Part shown: positions 1 through 10,427 of the stretch, piece after piece | How positions within the stretch are numbered: position 1 is the stretch's first letter | How the letters are laid out: each line of letters opens with the position of its first letter | Source of the DNA: Burkholderiales bacterium | GTDB taxonomy: Bacteria; Pseudomonadota; Gammaproteobacteria; Burkholderiales; SG8-39 | NCBI GenBank assembly: GCA_020848075.1 | Contig: JADLAV010000040.1 | Location: 55,845-119,844 of the forward strand | Direction: 5' to 3' | DNA length: 64,000 nucleotides | Notes under the pieces: model-generated | The model's database searches: none | What the model saw: only the letters and a program-made list of their open reading frames with translations | What the model was told of the DNA's origin: nothing | Position numbers and translations under genes: made by a program

Positions 1-142
1 CGACGGACATCGGCGATCTTGCCAGGCGCGCTCGCGCCCCGACCGGGGGACAGCGCCGCCGGCGCGGAGGCCGAGCATGTGGAGCCAGGCCACTCGCGTG
101 CGCCGCTCCGGGGACCGACAGGCGAACGAGGGGTACTGGAAG

Positions 143-1456
<1,314 letters not shown>

Positions 1457-1486
1457 CCGCCGCCACCCAAGCACCGCATTCCGGCA

Positions 1487-1517
1487 GCCCGCGCGTCGCA
1501 AGGCGCGCGGGCTTTTT
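1487..1517 (+). terminator. Intrinsic terminator of aceA
   Basis: Perfect 9-bp stem GCCCGCGCG/CGCGCGGGC with an 8-base loop, followed by five T residues, 30 bases after the aceA stop. It separates aceA from the ABC transporter operon. Confidence 0.9.
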
Positions 1518-1636
1518 GTTCTTCTTCGAATCGCGGGCCGCAGGCGCCTCCGTCACCGTGGCGTCGACCGATCCGGACGAAGGGCGCGGGCGCCGGTCGG
1601 TATACTGCCCCAGCCCAGCGACGCTTCGATTCCCCC

Positions 1637-2614
1637 ATGCTGCTCTTCGTCCTCCGCCGCCTGTTGCAGAGCATCGTCGTGCTCCTTGCGGTGTCGGGGC
1701 TCGTGTTCGCCGGGGTATACGCGATCGGCAACCCGGTGGACATCCTGATCAGTCCGCAGGCAGACCAGGCGGAGATCGCCCGTACGGTCGCGGCACTCAA
1801 GCTCGACCGGCCGCTCTGGGAGCAATACCTCGCCTTCCTGCAGCACGCTGCTACGGGCGATCTCGGCCGGTCGTTCGTGTTCGACGCACCGGCCATCGGA
1901 CTCATCCTGGAGCGGCTGCCGGCAACGCTCGAGCTCGCAGCGAGCGCCACGCTGATCGCCGTCGGGCTCGGGATCCCGCTCGGGCTCTGGGCGGGCATCC
2001 GGTCCGGCTCGCTCGCCGGCAAGGCGATCCTCGCCGGCTCGATCCTCGGCTTCTCGCTGCCCACCTTCTGGGCCGGGCTGATGCTGATCCTGGTGTTCTC
2101 GGTCGAGCTCGGCTGGCTTCCGGCAGGCGGACGCGGCCCGACGCAGAGCCTGTTCGGCGTCCCAGTGAGCTTTCTGTCGTGGGATGGCCTGGCGCACCTC
2201 GTGCTGCCCGCGCTCAACCTCGCACTCTTCAAGCTCGCGCTCGTCATCCGGCTCACCCGGGCCGGCGCACGCGAAGCGCTGACGCAGGATTACGTCAAGT
2301 TCGCACGCGCGAAGGGGCTCTCCGAGGCGCGCGTGATCGGCGTGCACGTGCTCAAGAACATCCTGATCCCCGTGGTGACCGTGGTCGGGCTGGAGTTCGG
2401 TTCGCTCGTCGCTTTTGCCGTCGTCACCGAGACGATCTTCGCCTGGCCGGGGACCGGTAAGCTGCTCATCGATTCGATCGGCGTGCTCGACCGCCCGGTG
2501 ATCGTCGCCTACCTCCTGGTCGCCGTGACGCTCTTCATTCTGATCAACCTGCTGGTCGACGTGCTGTACTCGATCCTGGATCCGCGCGTACGCATGGCGC
2601 AGGCGGGCGGATAG
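1637..2614 (+). CDS. Dipeptide/oligopeptide-type ABC transporter permease (DppB-like)
   Basis: Inner-membrane permease of a peptide-type (DppB/OppB, nickel/peptide) ABC importer. Residues 1-30 form the first membrane helix, typical of DppB proteins (LLFVLRRLLQSIVVLLAVSG). Several more helices follow, and the cytoplasmic EAA-type coupling loop is visible near residues 220-245 (YVKFARAKGLSEARVIGVHV). At 325 residues it is normal for the family. Its stop TAG shares its G with the GTG start of the next permease, so the two are probably translationally coupled. The substrate (peptide, opine, nickel or other) cannot be read from the permease. Confidence 0.9.
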   Translation: MLLFVLRRLLQSIVVLLAVSGLVFAGVYAIGNPVDILISPQADQAEIARTVAALKLDRPLWEQYLAFLQHAATGDLGRSFVFDAPAIGLILERLPATLELAASATLIAVGLGIPLGLWAGIRSGSLAGKAILAGSILGFSLPTFWAGLMLILVFSVELGWLPAGGRGPTQSLFGVPVSFLSWDGLAHLVLPALNLALFKLALVIRLTRAGAREALTQDYVKFARAKGLSEARVIGVHVLKNILIPVVTVVGLEFGSLVAFAVVTETIFAWPGTGKLLIDSIGVLDRPVIVAYLLVAVTLFILINLLVDVLYSILDPRVRMAQAGG

Positions 2615-3498
2615 TGGCGCCGGGGCAGGCGCCGGCGGCCCGCGTCGCCGCCGACTTCGTCGAATCGCGACTCGCGCTCGCCGGGCTCACGGTGCTCGCG
2701 CTCGTCCTGCTCGGCGCGCTTCTTGCGCACTTGATCGCACCGCAGAATCCCTACGATCTCGCCCAGCTCGACGTGCTCGACGCGCGGCTTGCCCCTGGTG
2801 CGCAGTCGAGCGACGGCCGCATGCGCTACTGGCTCGGGACGGACGATCAGGGCCGCGACGTCCTGTCCGGCATCCTGTACGGCTTGCGTACCAGCCTGGG
2901 CGTGGGCGTGTCGAGCACGCTCGCGGCCGCCGCGATCGGCGTGGCCCTCGGGCTCATCAGCGGGTACCGTCGCGGGCGCATCGACGCGCTGGTCATGCGC
3001 CTGGTCGACATCCAGCTCTCGTTCCCCGCCATCCTGATCGCGCTCGTCCTGCTGGCCGCGCTCGGTCAGGGGATCGGCAAGACCATCGCCGCGCTCATCG
3101 CCGTACAATGGGCCTACTACGCGCGCACCGCCCGCGCGGCCGCGCTCGTCGAGAGCGTCAAGGAATACATCGAGGCGGCGCGCGGGCTCGCGCTGCCGGC
3201 GTGGCGCATCGCGCTTGCGCACCTGCTGCCGAACTGCCTGCCGCCCGTGATCGTCATCGCCACCGTACAGATTGCCGCGGCGATCGCCCTCGAGGCAACC
3301 CTCTCCTACCTCGGCGTCGGCGTGCCGGTGACCGAGCCGTCGCTCGGCCTGCTGATCAAGAGCGGTTTCGACTACATGCTCGCCGGAGACTACTGGATCA
3401 GCGTTTTTCCCGGGGTGGCGTTGGTGATCACCATCGTCAGCATCAATCTGGTCGGTGATCGGCTGCGCGACGTGATGAACCCGCAGCTGCGGCGATAG
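2614..3498 (+). CDS. Dipeptide/oligopeptide-type ABC transporter permease (DppC-like)
   Basis: Second inner-membrane permease of the same importer (DppC/OppC type, 294 residues). Near residues 70-90 it has the DppC hallmark YWLGTDDQGRDVLSGILYG, and the EAA loop is around residues 187-205 (EYIEAARGLALPAWRIALAH). It starts at a GTG overlapping the stop of the upstream permease by one base. A first membrane helix at about residues 23-45 is followed by a periplasmic segment, as in the family. It pairs with the DppB-like subunit to form the channel. Confidence 0.9.
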   Translation: MAPGQAPAARVAADFVESRLALAGLTVLALVLLGALLAHLIAPQNPYDLAQLDVLDARLAPGAQSSDGRMRYWLGTDDQGRDVLSGILYGLRTSLGVGVSSTLAAAAIGVALGLISGYRRGRIDALVMRLVDIQLSFPAILIALVLLAALGQGIGKTIAALIAVQWAYYARTARAAALVESVKEYIEAARGLALPAWRIALAHLLPNCLPPVIVIATVQIAAAIALEATLSYLGVGVPVTEPSLGLLIKSGFDYMLAGDYWISVFPGVALVITIVSINLVGDRLRDVMNPQLRR

Positions 3499-3514
3499 CA
3501 GCCGAGCGAAAACG

Positions 3515-4525
3515 ATGGCCGCGCCCGTGCTGAGTATCGAGAATCTGCGGACCCGGTTCTTCACGAAGCGCGGCGTCGTGCGTGCGGTCGACGGCGTGTC
3601 CTTCGCCGTGACGCGCGGGCAGGTGCTCGGCATCGTGGGCGAATCGGGTTCCGGCAAGTCGACCGTGGGATTCTCGATCATGGGACTGATCGATCCGCCC
3701 GGCAGGATCGTCGGCGGCGCGATTCGCCTGGACGGACGCGACCTCAGGCAACTCACTCCTGCCGAATGGCGCCGCGTCCGAGGACGCCGCATCGCGATGA
3801 TCTTCCAGGATCCGATGATGACGCTCAACCCCGTCCTGCGCATCGACACCCAGATGATCGAGGCGATCACGGCACACGAGCGCGTGCCGCGGGCCACGGC
3901 GCGCGACCGCGCGCGCGAAGCGCTCGGCCGCGTCGGCATCGGGGCGCCGGACGAACGTCTGGCTGCCTACCCGCACGAGCTCTCGGGCGGCATGCGCCAG
4001 CGCGTCGCGATCGCGATCGCGCTGCTGCACCGGCCCGAGGTCATCATCGCCGACGAGCCGACCACCGCGCTCGACGTCACCCTCCAGGGGCAGATCCTCG
4101 CCGAGATGCAGACGCTCGCGCGCGACAGCGGCGCCGCACTCGTGTGGATCACGCACGATCTCTCGGTGGTCGCCGTCCTGGCGAACGACGTCTGCGTGAT
4201 GTACGCGGGCAAGGTCGTCGAGCAGGGGACGGTGGACAACGTGCTCGACCGGCCGCTCCACCCCTACACGCGCGGGCTGATCGCCTCGGTGCCGAGCCGC
4301 CATCCTCCCGGCCGGCCGCTCCCGCAGATCCCGGGCATGATGCCCTCGCTCATGCAGCTGCCGCTCGGATGCGCGTTCCGGGACCGCTGCACGCGCGCGA
4401 GCGACACCTGCCGCTCCGATCCGCCGCTCTACTCGCTCGACGAGCGGCGCGTGCGATGCTTCCACCCTCACGTCGAGGAAGACGAAGCAGCCTCCGCATC
4501 GGAGCGCGCCGAGGAGGCGCCGTGA
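3515..4525 (+). CDS. Dipeptide/oligopeptide-type ABC transporter ATPase (DppD-like)
   Basis: Cytoplasmic ATPase driving the importer. Walker A is GESGSGKST (about residues 42-50), the ABC signature is LSGGMRQRV (about 155), and Walker B is VIIADEPTT (about 178), followed by the H-loop (WITHD). The C-terminal oligopeptide-transporter extension carries a cysteine cluster (CAFRDRC and DTC, about residues 288-301) that binds Fe-S or metal in some DppD/OppD homologues. The 336-residue length is typical. It starts 16 bases after the second permease, and its TGA overlaps the GTG of the next ATPase. Confidence 0.92.
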   Translation: MAAPVLSIENLRTRFFTKRGVVRAVDGVSFAVTRGQVLGIVGESGSGKSTVGFSIMGLIDPPGRIVGGAIRLDGRDLRQLTPAEWRRVRGRRIAMIFQDPMMTLNPVLRIDTQMIEAITAHERVPRATARDRAREALGRVGIGAPDERLAAYPHELSGGMRQRVAIAIALLHRPEVIIADEPTTALDVTLQGQILAEMQTLARDSGAALVWITHDLSVVAVLANDVCVMYAGKVVEQGTVDNVLDRPLHPYTRGLIASVPSRHPPGRPLPQIPGMMPSLMQLPLGCAFRDRCTRASDTCRSDPPLYSLDERRVRCFHPHVEEDEAASASERAEEAP

Positions 4526-5532
4526 GCGGCACGCCGCTCCTCGAGCTGCGTGCGGCGTCGAAGCGCTTCGTGCGGCGCCTGGATGCCGTGGCGCGGACGG
4601 CCAACCTCTTTGGTGCGGGCATTCGTGAAGCGGTCGTGCATGCGGTGGATGGCGTCGACCTCGCGATCGATCCCGGCGAGGTGCTCGGGTTGGTCGGAGA
4701 GTCGGGCTGCGGCAAGTCCACGCTGGGACGCCTCGCCGCGGGTCTTCTCGCACCCGACAGCGGTACGCGCCTCTGGCGCGGCCGCGAGACGAACGCGCCG
4801 CTGGAAGGAAAGGGCGAGCAAGCGCGGATCGCAATCCAGATGATCTTCCAGGACCCGCACGCGTCGCTCAATCCGCGCATGCAGGTGCGCGGCATCGTCG
4901 GTGAGGCGCCGGTCCTGCACGGCATGGTGCCGCGCAGGGAAGCCGAGCGGTATGTCGCGGCGATGCTGGCGCACGTGGGTCTCGAACCCGGCGTCGCACG
5001 CCTCTATCCGCACCAGCTCTCGGGTGGCCAGCGCGCACGCGTCGGCATCGCGCGCGCCCTCGCGGTGCGCCCCGAGCTGCTGGTCTGCGACGAGGCCCTC
5101 ACCGCGCTCGACGTGTCGTTGCAGGCGCAGGTGCTGAACCTCTTCGTCGAGATGCGCACGACGCTCGGCCTCGCCTATCTCTTCATCAGCCACGACCTTG
5201 CCGTCGTGCGCCACGTCGCAGATCGCGTCGCGGTGATGTATCTCGGCCGGATCGTCGAGTCCGCGCCGGCGGACGCGCTCTACGCATCGCCCAACCATCC
5301 ATACACGGCGACCCTGCTCGCGGAGGCGCCGCGGCTCGACGGACGTCATCGCGTCTTCGCACCGTTGCGCGGCGAGGTTCCCTCGCCGCTCGCGCCGCCA
5401 TCGGGCTGCCATTTCCACCCGCGCTGCCCGCACGCAATGCCGCGGTGCGGCGCCGACGCGCCCTCGTTGCGCGAGATCGCGCCCGGCCGCCAGGTGGCGT
5501 GCCACCTCGAGGCGGCGACGTCGGAGACGTGA
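4522..5532 (+). CDS. Dipeptide/oligopeptide-type ABC transporter ATPase (DppF-like)
   Basis: Partner ATPase of the importer (336 residues). Walker A GESGCGKST is near residue 60, the signature LSGGQRARV near 167 and Walker B LLVCDEALTALD near 190, with the C-terminal peptide-transporter extension containing CHFHPRCPHAMPRC. The start is a GTG overlapping the previous stop (GTGA); the open frame continues upstream to 3766 but only as a shadow of the DppD-like gene. It is the last gene of the operon. No solute-binding protein gene is in this operon, so the binding protein must be encoded elsewhere or shared. Confidence 0.92.
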   Translation: MSGTPLLELRAASKRFVRRLDAVARTANLFGAGIREAVVHAVDGVDLAIDPGEVLGLVGESGCGKSTLGRLAAGLLAPDSGTRLWRGRETNAPLEGKGEQARIAIQMIFQDPHASLNPRMQVRGIVGEAPVLHGMVPRREAERYVAAMLAHVGLEPGVARLYPHQLSGGQRARVGIARALAVRPELLVCDEALTALDVSLQAQVLNLFVEMRTTLGLAYLFISHDLAVVRHVADRVAVMYLGRIVESAPADALYASPNHPYTATLLAEAPRLDGRHRVFAPLRGEVPSPLAPPSGCHFHPRCPHAMPRCGADAPSLREIAPGRQVACHLEAATSET

Positions 5533-5635
5533 GCGACCGGAGCCCGCGAAACCGGTCAACCGCCGATGGCCGCCGGCCGAGCAAGAGAAGGCGCGCCGCG
5601 GCACCCCTCTTTCCCGTCGGCCTGCAGCCGTCGGG

Positions 5636-6016
5636 TCATTCCGCGGCAGCGTCTCCCGCCTGCTTGGTGAGCTTCTCGCGGATACGGGCGCGCTTGCCGG
5701 AGCGGCCACGCAGGTAGTACAGCTTGGCGCGCCGCACGTCGCCCTTGCGCTTCACCTCGATCGATGCGACCAGCGGCGAGTAGGTCTGGAACGTGCGCTC
5801 CACGCCTTCGCCGGAGGAGATCTTCCGCACGGTGAACGAGGAGTTGAGCCCGCGGTTGCGCTTGCCGATCACCACGCCTTCGTACGCCTGCAGGCGCTTG
5901 CGTTCGCCTTCCTTCACGCTCACGTTGACGATCACGGTGTCGCCGGGCGCGAAGTCCGGTATGGTCTTCGCGAGACGGGCGATCTCTTCCTGCTCGAGCT
6001 TCTGGATCAGGTTCAT
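5636..6016 (-). CDS. rplS: 50S ribosomal protein L19
   Basis: Structural protein at the 30S-50S interface. The 126 residues match the family along their length, including the conserved block [19 protein letters not shown] and the basic C-terminal region [15 protein letters not shown]. The start at 6016 has an AAGGAG site 7 bases upstream that overlaps the trmD stop codon. It is the last gene of the rpsP-rimM-trmD-rplS operon, facing the ABC transporter operon convergently. The last residues (KQAGDAAAE) are a poorly conserved tail. Confidence 0.98.
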   Translation of the reverse strand: MNLIQKLEQEEIARLAKTIPDFAPGDTVIVNVSVKEGERKRLQAYEGVVIGKRNRGLNSSFTVRKISSGEGVERTFQTYSPLVASIEVKRKGDVRRAKLYYLRGRSGKRARIREKLTKQAGDAAAE

Positions 6017-6027
6017 CTCGTCACTCC

Positions 6028-6798
6028 TTATCGCTTTTCTTCGGTCTCCGTGCGGAACTCCGCCAGGAGCGCTCGTTCCTCGGCGCTCATTGCGCGCCGC
6101 TCCAGCAGATCGGGCCGCCTCTGCCACGTGCGCCCGAGCGCTGCCTTCAGTCGCCAGCGCGCGATCTGCGCGTGATGCCCCGAGAGCAGCACCTCCGGCA
6201 CCCGCATGCCGGCGTACACCTCCGGCCGCGTGTACTGCGGGCAGTCGAGCAAGCCGTGCACGAACGACTCCTGCGCGGCCGACTCGTCGTCGTTCAGCAC
6301 GCCGGGCAGCTGGCGCACGATCGCGTCGATCAGCACCATCGCGGCGAGCTCGCCGCCCGACAGCACGTAGTCGCCGATCGACAGCTCCTCGTCCACGCAC
6401 CGCGCGAGCAGCCGCTCGTCCACCGCCTCGTAGCGCCCGCACAGCAGCAGGAGCCGTGGCGCCGACGCGAGCTCGACCACCTTGGCGTGATCGAGCCGCG
6501 CCCCCTGCGGCGAAAGGTACACCACTCTCGCCGGCACCTCGGGCGCCTCCGCCTGCGCCACGCGGATCGCCTTCTCGAGCGGCTCGGCCAGCATCACCAT
6601 CCCCGGCCCGCCGCCATACGGCCGGTCGTCCACCGTCCGGTGCACGTCGGTCGTGAAGTCGCGCGGATTCCACAGCGCGAGGCTCCAGCGGCCCGCTTCG
6701 CGCGCCCGCCGCGTGATCCCGTGATCCGCGACCGCCGCGAACGTCCCCGGAAAGAGCGTCACGCAGTCGAACCGGATCGCCCGCGGCCGCTCGGTCAC
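6028..6798 (-). CDS. trmD: tRNA (guanine-37-N1)-methyltransferase
   Basis: Transfers a methyl group from S-adenosylmethionine to G37 next to the anticodon, preventing +1 frameshifting. The SPOUT knot motifs are visible: [27 protein letters not shown] and [16 protein letters not shown] favour the GTG at 6798: it overlaps the rimM stop as GTGA and has GGGGAG 7 bases upstream, giving about 256 residues. The ATG at 6813 (MGSRL) is possible and adds five residues. Confidence 0.95.
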   Translation of the reverse strand: MTERPRAIRFDCVTLFPGTFAAVADHGITRRAREAGRWSLALWNPRDFTTDVHRTVDDRPYGGGPGMVMLAEPLEKAIRVAQAEAPEVPARVVYLSPQGARLDHAKVVELASAPRLLLLCGRYEAVDERLLARCVDEELSIGDYVLSGGELAAMVLIDAIVRQLPGVLNDDESAAQESFVHGLLDCPQYTRPEVYAGMRVPEVLLSGHHAQIARWRLKAALGRTWQRRPDLLERRAMSAEERALLAEFRTETEEKR

Positions 6799-7298
6799 CA
6801 GTCGGCTCCCCAATCCACTCGAATCTCGCCCGCGGCGAGATCCACCCGGCGGATCACCTGCGGGATGAACGGCAGCAGCCGCTCCTTCCCGTCTTGGCGC
6901 ACGCGCAGGACGTCGTTCGCTCCCGTGGAGAGCAGCCCGGCGACCTCGCCGAGCAGCGCTCCCTGCTCATCCACTACCCGCAGGCCGATCAAGTCGGCCC
7001 AATAGAACTCGTTCTCCGCGGTCACCGGCAAGGCCTCGCGCGGCACGCCGATGTCACATCCCTTCAGCGCAGCCGCGGCTTCACGGTCGTCGCATCCCGC
7101 GAGTCGAGCAACCACGCTGTCCGGCCGCGCGGCTGCTTCCGCGACCTCGTACTCGGTCCACTCGCCACCGCGCGACAGCCACCAGCGCGCGAAGCGGCAA
7201 AGACTCTCCGGTGTCTCCGTGTAGGGCCGCACCTTGATCCAGCCCTTTACGCCCCACGGGCCGTCCACGCGGCCCATCGTGACGAGGCGCGCGGTCAC
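6795..7298 (-). CDS. rimM: 16S rRNA processing protein RimM
   Basis: Ribosome maturation factor that binds S19 and assists assembly of the 30S head. The N-terminal RimM domain begins [18 protein letters not shown]. The C-terminal PRC-barrel contains [17 protein letters not shown] and ends [20 protein letters not shown] with GADW near the terminus, all family hallmarks. The GTG at 7298 gives 167 residues, the usual size; the frame stays open for another 490 bases upstream but that part is not RimM-like. It lies between rpsP (23-base gap) and trmD (4-base overlap). Confidence 0.95.
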   Translation of the reverse strand: MTARLVTMGRVDGPWGVKGWIKVRPYTETPESLCRFARWWLSRGGEWTEYEVAEAAARPDSVVARLAGCDDREAAAALKGCDIGVPREALPVTAENEFYWADLIGLRVVDEQGALLGEVAGLLSTGANDVLRVRQDGKERLLPFIPQVIRRVDLAAGEIRVDWGADW

Positions 7299-7321
7299 GC
7301 GCCGCTCGCCCGCGTCCGGTC

Positions 7322-7576
7322 CTAGCTCGCCGTCTTCTTGGCGTGCTGCTTCACCAGCCGGGCCACCGTGGGCGACATGCGCGCGCCCTTTTCCTGCCAG
7401 TAGGCAAGGCGGCCCGTGTCGACACGCAGTGCCTCGTGGCCTTCCGGGGCCTTCGGGTCGTAGAAGCCGACACGCTCGAGAAAGCGCCCGTCCCGCGGCT
7501 TGCGCGAGTCGGTCACGACCATGTTGTAGAAGGGACGCTTCTTGGCGCCGCCGCGGGCGAGACGAATGACGACCAT
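7322..7576 (-). CDS. rpsP: 30S ribosomal protein S16
   Basis: Small-subunit protein needed for 30S assembly; 84 residues. The conserved N-terminus [20 protein letters not shown] and the block [12 protein letters not shown] identify it. It is the first gene of the rpsP-rimM-trmD-rplS operon. The ATG has no good Shine-Dalgarno sequence (upstream bases are CCTCCCC), which is unusual for a ribosomal protein gene. Its promoter should lie in the spacer above 7577. Confidence 0.98.
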   Translation of the reverse strand: MVVIRLARGGAKKRPFYNMVVTDSRKPRDGRFLERVGFYDPKAPEGHEALRVDTGRLAYWQEKGARMSPTVARLVKQHAKKTAS

Positions 7577-8079
7577 GGGGAGGTTCCGGGAGACTGGAAA
7601 AGCCGAGGATTTTACGCGACTTATTCGCTTGCTGGCAACCGCCGACGCGGGCGCTCCGGGTGAGCGAAAAACCGCGGGGCCGGCAGGCGCCTCGGCGACT
7701 GCGCCCACCTTGGGCCTGGGACCGCGAGCCCATCCCCTCCTTTCCAAGGGGTGCCGCGCGCAGCGCGGCGGGGTGGTTTCGGCGCATCACACTCGCGCGT
7801 CAGCGGCTGTGCCCGCCCGGCGCCTGAGGCCGCAAACGCCCTCCTGCGGGGACCCGGTTTGCGGCGGCCAATCAACACACGACTGCCCGTCACAACCCAC
7901 CCGCAACGGACGGCGCGGCCAACGGCGCCGGGCGGGCACAGCCGCTGGCGCATCGACGCAGGTAGTGTGCGTAGGCTGTTCATAACCATCGCAGGGCACG
8001 GCGTGTCGGCGCAGGGCGAGCCGGTGCGCGGCGAGGCCGACTGTCGGCGTCGCATCCGCCGAGCGCGACCCCACCGAGC
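7577..8079. other. 503-base spacer between ffh and rpsP
   Basis: No convincing gene. The spacer must contain the rpsP promoter (minus strand) and the ffh 3' end. Its middle is taken up by the long palindromic element at 7801-7947. Open frames that cross it are GC-driven shadows without recognisable domains. Confidence 0.7.
7801..7947. repeat. Nested palindromic intergenic element
   Basis: The outer arms 7801-7824 and 7924-7947 are perfect 24-base inverted repeats (CAGCGGCTGTGCCCGCC...). Inside the left part lies a second inverted repeat, GCCGCAAAC (7829-7837) with GTTTGCGGC (7857-7865). The roughly 100-base interior is not protein-coding. This fits a dispersed palindromic element (REP/MITE-like) or a structured RNA; no second copy is in the window, so the family cannot be shown here. 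Confidence 0.8.
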
Positions 8080-9435
8080 TCAGCGCATCCCCGGCAGCAC
8101 GCCCTTCATCCCGCGCATCATCCGCGCGAGCCCGCCCTTCCGCATCTGCTTCATCATCTTCTGCATCTGCTCGAACTGGCTCAGCAGCCGGTTCACTTCC
8201 TGCACCGGCACGCCGGCGCCGGCCGCGATGCGGCGCTTGCGCGAGGCCTTGATCAGCTCGGGTTTCGCGCGCTCGGCGGGAGTCATCGAGTTGATGATGC
8301 CCTCCACGCGACGCAGTGCCTTGTCGTCCATGGCCTGCGGCGCCTGCGCGGCAGCCTGCTGCACCTGGGCCGGCAGCTTGTCGATGAGGGAGGCGAGCCC
8401 GCCCATGTTCTTCATCTGCTGGATCTGGCCTTTGAAGTCCTCGAGGTCGAAGCTCTTGCCCTTCTTCAGCTTCTCGGCGAGCCGCCGGGCCTCTTGCTCG
8501 TCGACGCCCTTCCGAGCCTCCTCGACCAGGGAGACGATATCGCCCATGCCGAGGATCCGCGCGGCCATCCGCTCGGGGTGAAAAGGCTCGAGCCCGGTGA
8601 CCTTCTCGCTCACTCCGGCGAATTTGATCGGCTTGCCGGTCACATGGCGCACCGACAGCGCCGCGCCGCCCCGGGCATCGCCGTCGAGCTTGGTGAGGAC
8701 GACGCCGGTGAGCGGCAACGCCTCGTTGAAGCTCTTGGCGACGTTCACCGCGTCCTGGCCCTGCATCGAATCGACGACGAAGAGCGTCTCCACGGGCGCG
8801 AGCGCGGCGTGCAGCGCGGCGATCTCGCGCATCATCTCTTCGTCGACGTGCAGGCGTCCCGCGGTATCGACCAGCAGCACGTCGTGGTAGTGCTTGCGCG
8901 CCCAGTCGCGCGCGGCGACGGCGATGTCGACCGGCTTCTCCCCCGGCGCCGAGGGGAAGCAGTCGACCTCGATCTGCCGGGCGAGCGTCTGCAGCTGCTC
9001 GATGGCCGCCGGACGATAGACGTCGCACGAGACGAGGAGCGGTTTCTTGCGCATGTCCTCCTTCAGCAGGCGGGCGAGCTTGGCCGTGGTCGTGGTCTTG
9101 CCCGACCCCTGCAGGCCCGCCATCAGGACGACCGCCGGTGGCGTGGTCGCGAGATTCAGCTCCGCACGGGCTCCGCCCATCAGCTCGGTGAGCTCGCGGT
9201 GCACAACCCCGACGAGCGCCTGGCCTGGCGTGAGACTGCCGATCACCTCCTCGCCGAGCGCCTTTTCCTTCACGCGCGCGACGAAATCCCGGACCACCGG
9301 CAGCGCGACGTCCGCCTCGAGGAGCGCCATGCGCACTTCGCGCAGCATCTCCTGGATGTTCGCTTCGGTGAGGCGCGCCTCGCCGCGCACCGTCTTGACG
9401 ATGCGTGCGAAGCGCTGGGTCAGGTTGTCCAACAT
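8080..9435 (-). CDS. ffh: Signal recognition particle protein (Ffh/SRP54)
   Basis: GTPase that, with 4.5S RNA, delivers nascent inner-membrane proteins to FtsY. It is 451 residues. The N domain is followed by the GTPase motifs GLQGSGKTTTTAKLA (about residue 105), DTAGR (about 190) and TKLDGDARGG (about 248). The C-terminal methionine-rich M domain (QFEQMQKMMKQMRKGGLARM) binds signal sequences and RNA. It is convergently separated from the rpsP operon by the palindromic spacer and is divergent from the ypjD-like gene, with 41 bases between them. Confidence 0.98.
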   Translation of the reverse strand: MLDNLTQRFARIVKTVRGEARLTEANIQEMLREVRMALLEADVALPVVRDFVARVKEKALGEEVIGSLTPGQALVGVVHRELTELMGGARAELNLATTPPAVVLMAGLQGSGKTTTTAKLARLLKEDMRKKPLLVSCDVYRPAAIEQLQTLARQIEVDCFPSAPGEKPVDIAVAARDWARKHYHDVLLVDTAGRLHVDEEMMREIAALHAALAPVETLFVVDSMQGQDAVNVAKSFNEALPLTGVVLTKLDGDARGGAALSVRHVTGKPIKFAGVSEKVTGLEPFHPERMAARILGMGDIVSLVEEARKGVDEQEARRLAEKLKKGKSFDLEDFKGQIQQMKNMGGLASLIDKLPAQVQQAAAQAPQAMDDKALRRVEGIINSMTPAERAKPELIKASRKRRIAAGAGVPVQEVNRLLSQFEQMQKMMKQMRKGGLARMMRGMKGVLPGMR

Positions 9436-9476
9436 GACGGCAGGCTCACCCGGCCCGATGGCCGGGCGATGAGATA

Positions 9477-10370
9477 ATGCGGCAAATGCGCGGCATTCTA
9501 ACCTACGGTCTCACGGCGGTTCTCTACCTTGCGCTCGCCGTGCATTTCTGGCGCACGCGCTGGCGGACAACCACGAGCGTCGCCGAGGCGCGCGGCAGCG
9601 CACCGGCGACCGTCCCCGCAGGCGCGGCCGGCCAGGCCCTGGCCTGGGAGCGGTGGGCGATCCTCGTCCCCTTCCTGCTGCACTCCGCTCTCCTCTTCGA
9701 GGCGATCTTCGCCTCCCCGCAGCTGCGATTCGGCTTCGGCCATGCGCTGTCGGCCACGCTCTGGCTGGCGGTGCTGGTCTACTGGTTCGAAAGCCTGTTC
9801 TACCCGCTCGAGGGGATGCAGCCGGTGATCCTGGGCGTCGCCGCGCTGTGCGTCCCGCTGCCCGCGATCTTCGCTGGCCTCGAGATGCCTGCGTATTCAC
9901 ACACGCTGCAGTTCCGGCTGCACCTCGTCCTCGCGATGATCGCGTATGGCCTCTTCACCATCGCGGCGCTGCAGGCCGCGCTGATGGGCCTGGTGGAGAA
10001 GCGCCTGCACGGCAGGGGGCTCGGCGAGGAGCTGTCCGGCCCGCTCGCCAGCCTGCCCCCGCTCCTCACCCTCGAGACCCTGCTCTTTCGCATCCTCGGC
10101 GGGGGCTTCGTGCTGCTCACCCTCACGCTCGCCACGGGCATCATGTTTTCCGAGACGTTGTTCGGCCAGGCGTTCCGCTTCAACCACAAGTCGCTCTTCG
10201 CCGTGCTGTCATGGGCGATATTCGGCTCGCTGCTCGCGGGCCGCCGCTTCTACGGCTGGCGCGGGCGGCGCGCGTTGCGCTGGACGATGGCCGGATTCGT
10301 GGCCCTGCTGCTCGCGTACGTGGGCAGCCGCTTCGTGCTCGAAGTGATCCTCGGCCGCAGCCTGGTCTGA
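9477..10370 (+). CDS. Cytochrome c assembly (CcsA/YpjD-like) membrane protein
   Basis: Integral membrane protein of 297 residues with about eight hydrophobic helices. It belongs to the CcsA/CcmC-type cytochrome c assembly superfamily, subgroup YpjD, commonly found next to ffh in proteobacteria. The region LQFRLHLVLAMIAYGLFTIAALQA (about 144-167) and the C-terminal FRFNHKSLFAVLSWAIFGSLL carry the conserved histidines expected for this fold. The tryptophan-rich haem motif is not obvious, so a direct haem-handling role is uncertain. A second ATG at 9486 could be the true start. Confidence 0.8.
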   Translation: MRQMRGILTYGLTAVLYLALAVHFWRTRWRTTTSVAEARGSAPATVPAGAAGQALAWERWAILVPFLLHSALLFEAIFASPQLRFGFGHALSATLWLAVLVYWFESLFYPLEGMQPVILGVAALCVPLPAIFAGLEMPAYSHTLQFRLHLVLAMIAYGLFTIAALQAALMGLVEKRLHGRGLGEELSGPLASLPPLLTLETLLFRILGGGFVLLTLTLATGIMFSETLFGQAFRFNHKSLFAVLSWAIFGSLLAGRRFYGWRGRRALRWTMAGFVALLLAYVGSRFVLEVILGRSLV

Positions 10371-10427
10371 GCGCGGCCGCCCGGAATTTGGGGCATACTG
10401 GGTCGGTTCGCACCCCGCCGCCGCCGC

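Noticed and set aside
5610..5640. Inverted repeat CCCGTCGGC/GCCGTCGGG after rplS
   Set aside because: The stem has an internal mismatch and no T tract on either strand, so I do not call it a terminator.
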